From: Caldivirga sp. UBA161
GTDB lineage: Archaea; Thermoproteota; Thermoprotei; Thermoproteales; Thermocladiaceae
Length of the DNA: 7,231 nucleotides
Assembly (NCBI RefSeq): GCF_002506515.1
Contig: NZ_DAXS01000014.1
Span: 1-7,231, forward strand
Direction: 5' to 3'
Position 1 is the stretch's first letter; every line of letters starts with the position of its first letter. Shown in pieces: positions 5,983 through 7,231 of this stretch. The notes below the pieces were generated by a model. That model worked only from the letters and a program-made list of their open reading frames with translations. It searched no databases and was not told the DNA's origin. Made by a program: the position numbers and the translations under genes.

Positions 5983-6207
5983 ATGCATTATCTGGTAGTC
6001 TCCATTAAGGGGGTAACTCCTAAGACCCCAGAAACCCCACCCATTAAGGGGCAGGAAGGGGGTCGGAATGGAATAACAATCTATGATGCCTTATATACTG
6101 CATTAGCAGTGGGTGAGGGATTACCATTTTTAATGCTTGATGATAAGTGGAGTGAGGTTGCTAAAAGGTTAGGTATTAGCGTAATAATACCACATAGTAT
6201 TACTTAA
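5983..6207 (+). pseudogene. C-terminal fragment of a VapC-type PIN-domain toxin fused to unrelated 5' sequence
   Basis: The frame encodes 74 residues. From about residue 30 (base ~6070) it matches the C-terminal third of PIN-domain RNases of the VapC type: ITIYDALYTALAVGEGLPF, then LMLDDKW, then VAKRLGISVIIP. YDA and LDDK carry two of the usual acidic active-site residues. The first two acidic positions and most of the fold are missing, so it cannot be an active nuclease alone. The first ~28 residues (GVTPKTPETPPIKGQEGG) do not belong to a PIN domain and coincide with a GC-rich hairpin resembling an IS605-type end. No vapB antitoxin gene is adjacent. The 3' end overlaps the convergent MNT gene by 8 bases. 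The simplest reading is a toxin gene cut by an insertion or deletion; an expressed short chimera is possible. Confidence 0.6.
6026..6060 (+). repeat. GC-rich hairpin resembling an IS605-type right end, opposite in orientation to the 5780-5840 relic
   Basis: ACCCCAGAAACCCCACCC, then ATTAAGGGGCAGGAAGG, forms a CCCC...GGGG stem with a short AT loop. It resembles the typical archaeal end GGAAGCCCCACCC-TTTA-GGGTGGGG, with substitutions. Its GCAGGAAG (6051-6058) is the inverse of CTTCCTGC at 5799-5806, so the two relics face each other across ~250 bases. The match to an insertion-sequence end is by eye and only partial. Confidence 0.35.
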
Positions 6208-6607
6208 TTTTAAGCCATGACCTACCCCTTCTTACGAATGATTTCCTAGCCTCCTCCGCTAATTCCCTAACCCTATCACTGCCAATTATGATCTTACCCT
6301 CAATTAATGCGTTCAACGCCAGTGGATTAATTGAATTAACCATCCCAGCTAATTCATCAAAAGTATAGCCCAATGCCTCAATCCTCCCCCTCTTAAACTT
6401 AAGGAGTAGGCTAATCCTATCAAGTATAGGTATGCCCTTAAAGGTATCGCTAACAACCAAAACATCAACATCACTCCAAACTCCCCCCAAGCCCTTAGCC
6501 ATTGATCCATATAGGATCACCGCCTCGATGGGTATTGTTGAGGATAATTCCTTAATGAATACCTCTAATTCTCTAAACCAATCTCCCTCAATTTCTCCCT
6601 CACCCAC
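6200..6607 (-). CDS. MNT-type minimal nucleotidyltransferase, antitoxin partner of the HEPN protein
   Basis: This 135-residue DNA-polymerase-beta-type nucleotidyltransferase has GS-x10-DVD intact (G34, S35, D46, D48, in LYGSMAKGLGG and SDVDVLVV). The third acidic position is plausibly E77 (GRIEALGYT). In characterised MNT-HEPN systems the MNT protein neutralises the HEPN RNase, in MntA/HepT by AMPylating a tyrosine next to the RNase motif; a similar role is inferred here. The start is GTG 6607, set by the Shine-Dalgarno sequence GAGGTGAT six bases upstream (6614-6621) inside the HEPN gene, which gives a 43-base overlap and suggests translational coupling. No better in-frame start precedes the GS motif. 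The stop overlaps the end of the facing PIN fragment by 8 bases. Confidence 0.88.
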   Translation of the reverse strand: MGEGEIEGDWFRELEVFIKELSSTIPIEAVILYGSMAKGLGGVWSDVDVLVVSDTFKGIPILDRISLLLKFKRGRIEALGYTFDELAGMVNSINPLALNALIEGKIIIGSDRVRELAEEARKSFVRRGRSWLKIK

Positions 6608-6975
6608 GATAAAATCACCTCAGCAGCCTTAATAGCCCTTTCCGCAACCTCAGCATCATAGTATATTGCAGGGTATCCGCTTTCAAATGAATTCGGGTAC
6701 CTGGTGGGTATATAGTGCCTATCCAATTCCCTGGCAAACGTCATTAAATCATCAACATTGTACTTATCCTTAAGCACGTTGAGGAGCTCAACAATACTAT
6801 GACCCCATACGCCCACACCAAGCCCATGTAGTAAGGCCTTAAGCGCCTTCTCGGCTGCCTGCTGAGCCTGAAAGCAAGCCCACTCATAGTAACCACCATT
6901 TAAGCTACTTTTAGCAGCATCTAAATCCCTGAGGGCTTGCTTAAGCCATCTTTCAGCCTCACTAAGCCTATCCAC
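6565..6975 (-). CDS. HEPN-domain protein, probable RNase toxin of a HEPN-MNT pair
   Basis: This is an all-helical HEPN domain of 136 residues. It shows AERWLKQALRDLDAAK at the N-terminus, YEWACFQAQQAAEKALKALL in helix 2, GHSI (58-61), and the block RELDRHYIPTRYPNSFESG containing the R-x4-H motif (R82, H87) that in HEPN RNases forms the active site. Toxicity is therefore plausible; many crenarchaeal relatives have tyrosine in place of this histidine. Y88 follows the histidine directly and is a candidate target for AMPylation by the MNT partner. Start choice: GTG 6984 gives three more residues, but the TATA box at 7001-7008 predicts transcription start near 6979, so GTG 6975 fits a leaderless mRNA better. 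No ATG is available. First gene of a two-gene operon, overlapping MNT by 43 bases. Confidence 0.88.
   Translation of the reverse strand: MDRLSEAERWLKQALRDLDAAKSSLNGGYYEWACFQAQQAAEKALKALLHGLGVGVWGHSIVELLNVLKDKYNVDDLMTFARELDRHYIPTRYPNSFESGYPAIYYDAEVAERAIKAAEVILSWVREKLREIGLEN
6614..6621 (-). promoter_or_regulatory. Shine-Dalgarno site for the MNT gene, inside the HEPN coding sequence
   Basis: On the minus strand this reads GAGGTGAT, an eight-base match to the anti-Shine-Dalgarno end of archaeal 16S rRNA (known consensus). Six bases separate it from GTG 6607. It is the only strong Shine-Dalgarno seen in the window, and it serves the one internal gene with a large overlap. Confidence 0.75.
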
Positions 6976-7000
6976 TGCATCCACTTACCCTAGATCACAG

Positions 7001-7008
7001 TTTAAAAG
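7001..7008 (-). promoter_or_regulatory. TATA box of the HEPN-MNT operon
   Basis: On the minus strand this reads CTTTTAAA. It is centred ~29 bases ahead of GTG 6975 and ~20 ahead of GTG 6984, so it favours the shorter HEPN start. Confidence 0.5.
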
Positions 7009-7131
7009 CTATCCACGACTCAATGCTCATAACCTCAGCTTATCAAACCCATGGAATAATGGGCTAATGCCGGAGGAGGTGAATGTTCTCATTGAAATTA
7101 CTTAAGTTCGATAATTATTTAATCATAAACC
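7009..7131. other. Intergenic gap with a short inverted repeat, no gene supported
   Basis: CCCAT, six bases, then ATGGG (7048-7063) forms a 5-bp stem. It is followed on the plus strand by the purine-rich GGAGGAGGTGA (7072-7082... ending just before an ATG at 7083). The spacing is too tight for a normal ribosome site. The remainder is AT-rich and holds the 3' flank of the minus-strand gene ending at 7132. Confidence 0.3.
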
Positions 7132-7231
7132 TTAGGTTAATGCTAGGAATTGCTGCACTGTGTAGGCGAGCCTCCTTATGTCATAAATTACAAATCCCAG
7201 GTCAGGGTATCTACTGTACGCGCCTGTTTCA
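7132..7231 (-). CDS. C-terminus of an unrecognised protein entering from beyond the window
   Basis: Thirty-two residues are readable on the minus strand before a TAA at 7132-7134. They begin ETGAYSRYPDLGF and end in an amphipathic helix (DIRRLAYTVQQFLALT). The aromatic, well-mixed composition and codon use (AGG, GCC, TTA) are protein-like, unlike the competing plus-strand frame. I do not recognise the family. The RYP followed by a terminal helix faintly recalls HEPN-type C-termini, but 32 residues cannot decide this. It is co-directional with the HEPN-MNT operon, 150 bases upstream of it, and the HEPN promoter lies between them, so co-transcription is not required. Confidence 0.5.
   Translation of the reverse strand, partial: ETGAYSRYPDLGFVIYDIRRLAYTVQQFLALT

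Noticed and set aside
7083..7231. Plus-strand frame starting at ATG 7083 just after GGAGGAGGTGA and open to the window end
   Set aside because: The ribosome-site spacing is only about one base. The codons include several rare for this window (CGA, CGC, TGT), and the minus-strand frame over the same bases reads as a more protein-like C-terminus.
1..7231. CRISPR array, tRNA or rRNA gene
   Set aside because: No regularly spaced direct repeats and no cloverleaf or rRNA-like segments were seen on reading both strands.

Overview
The window reads as chromosomal DNA of a hyperthermophilic crenarchaeon, most likely Thermoproteales in the Caldivirga/Vulcanisaeta range. This taxon call is an inference. 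It rests on strong use of AGG for arginine and TTA/CTT for leucine, on AT-leaning intergenic gaps with archaeal TATA boxes about 25 bases ahead of start codons (leaderless transcripts), on a two-domain Sua5, and on a crenarchaeal DUF2175-type zinc protein. No tRNA, rRNA or CRISPR array was seen.

Layout. Positions 1-1242 (+) hold the 3' part of an M1-family aminopeptidase whose catalytic zinc motif lies upstream of the window. Its C-terminus is a HEAT-repeat array followed by a short coiled coil. A 67-residue orphan (1335-1538, +) and the tRNA t6A enzyme Sua5 (1635-2693, +) follow, each with its own TATA box. A three-gene operon (2737-5314, +) comes next: a membrane-anchored thioredoxin/DsbA-like protein that has lost its CXXC, a small four-helix protein with one histidine per predicted helix, and a class III PLP enzyme related to glutamate-1-semialdehyde aminomutase. 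Facing it is a small zinc-binding DUF2175-like protein (5395-5733, -).

Positions 5760-6207 are a scar region. It holds the decayed 3' end of an IS200/IS605-type tnpB element on the minus strand, a second end-like hairpin on the plus strand, and the C-terminal third of a VapC-type PIN toxin, all without intact partners. Positions 6200-6984 (-) hold an intact HEPN-MNT toxin-antitoxin pair. The two genes overlap by 43 bases, and the MNT start is set by an excellent Shine-Dalgarno sequence inside the HEPN gene. The last 100 bases contain the C-terminus of another minus-strand protein that enters from beyond the window.

The first 5.7 kb is therefore mostly housekeeping and lineage-specific genes. 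The last 1.5 kb is accessory DNA with toxin-antitoxin genes and mobile-element debris. The points most worth following are the degenerate thiol-oxidoreductase operon, the HEPN-MNT pair with its RX4HY motif, and the IS605/PIN chimera. I saw no clear evidence for a completely new system. The three-gene operon is the best candidate for undescribed biology.
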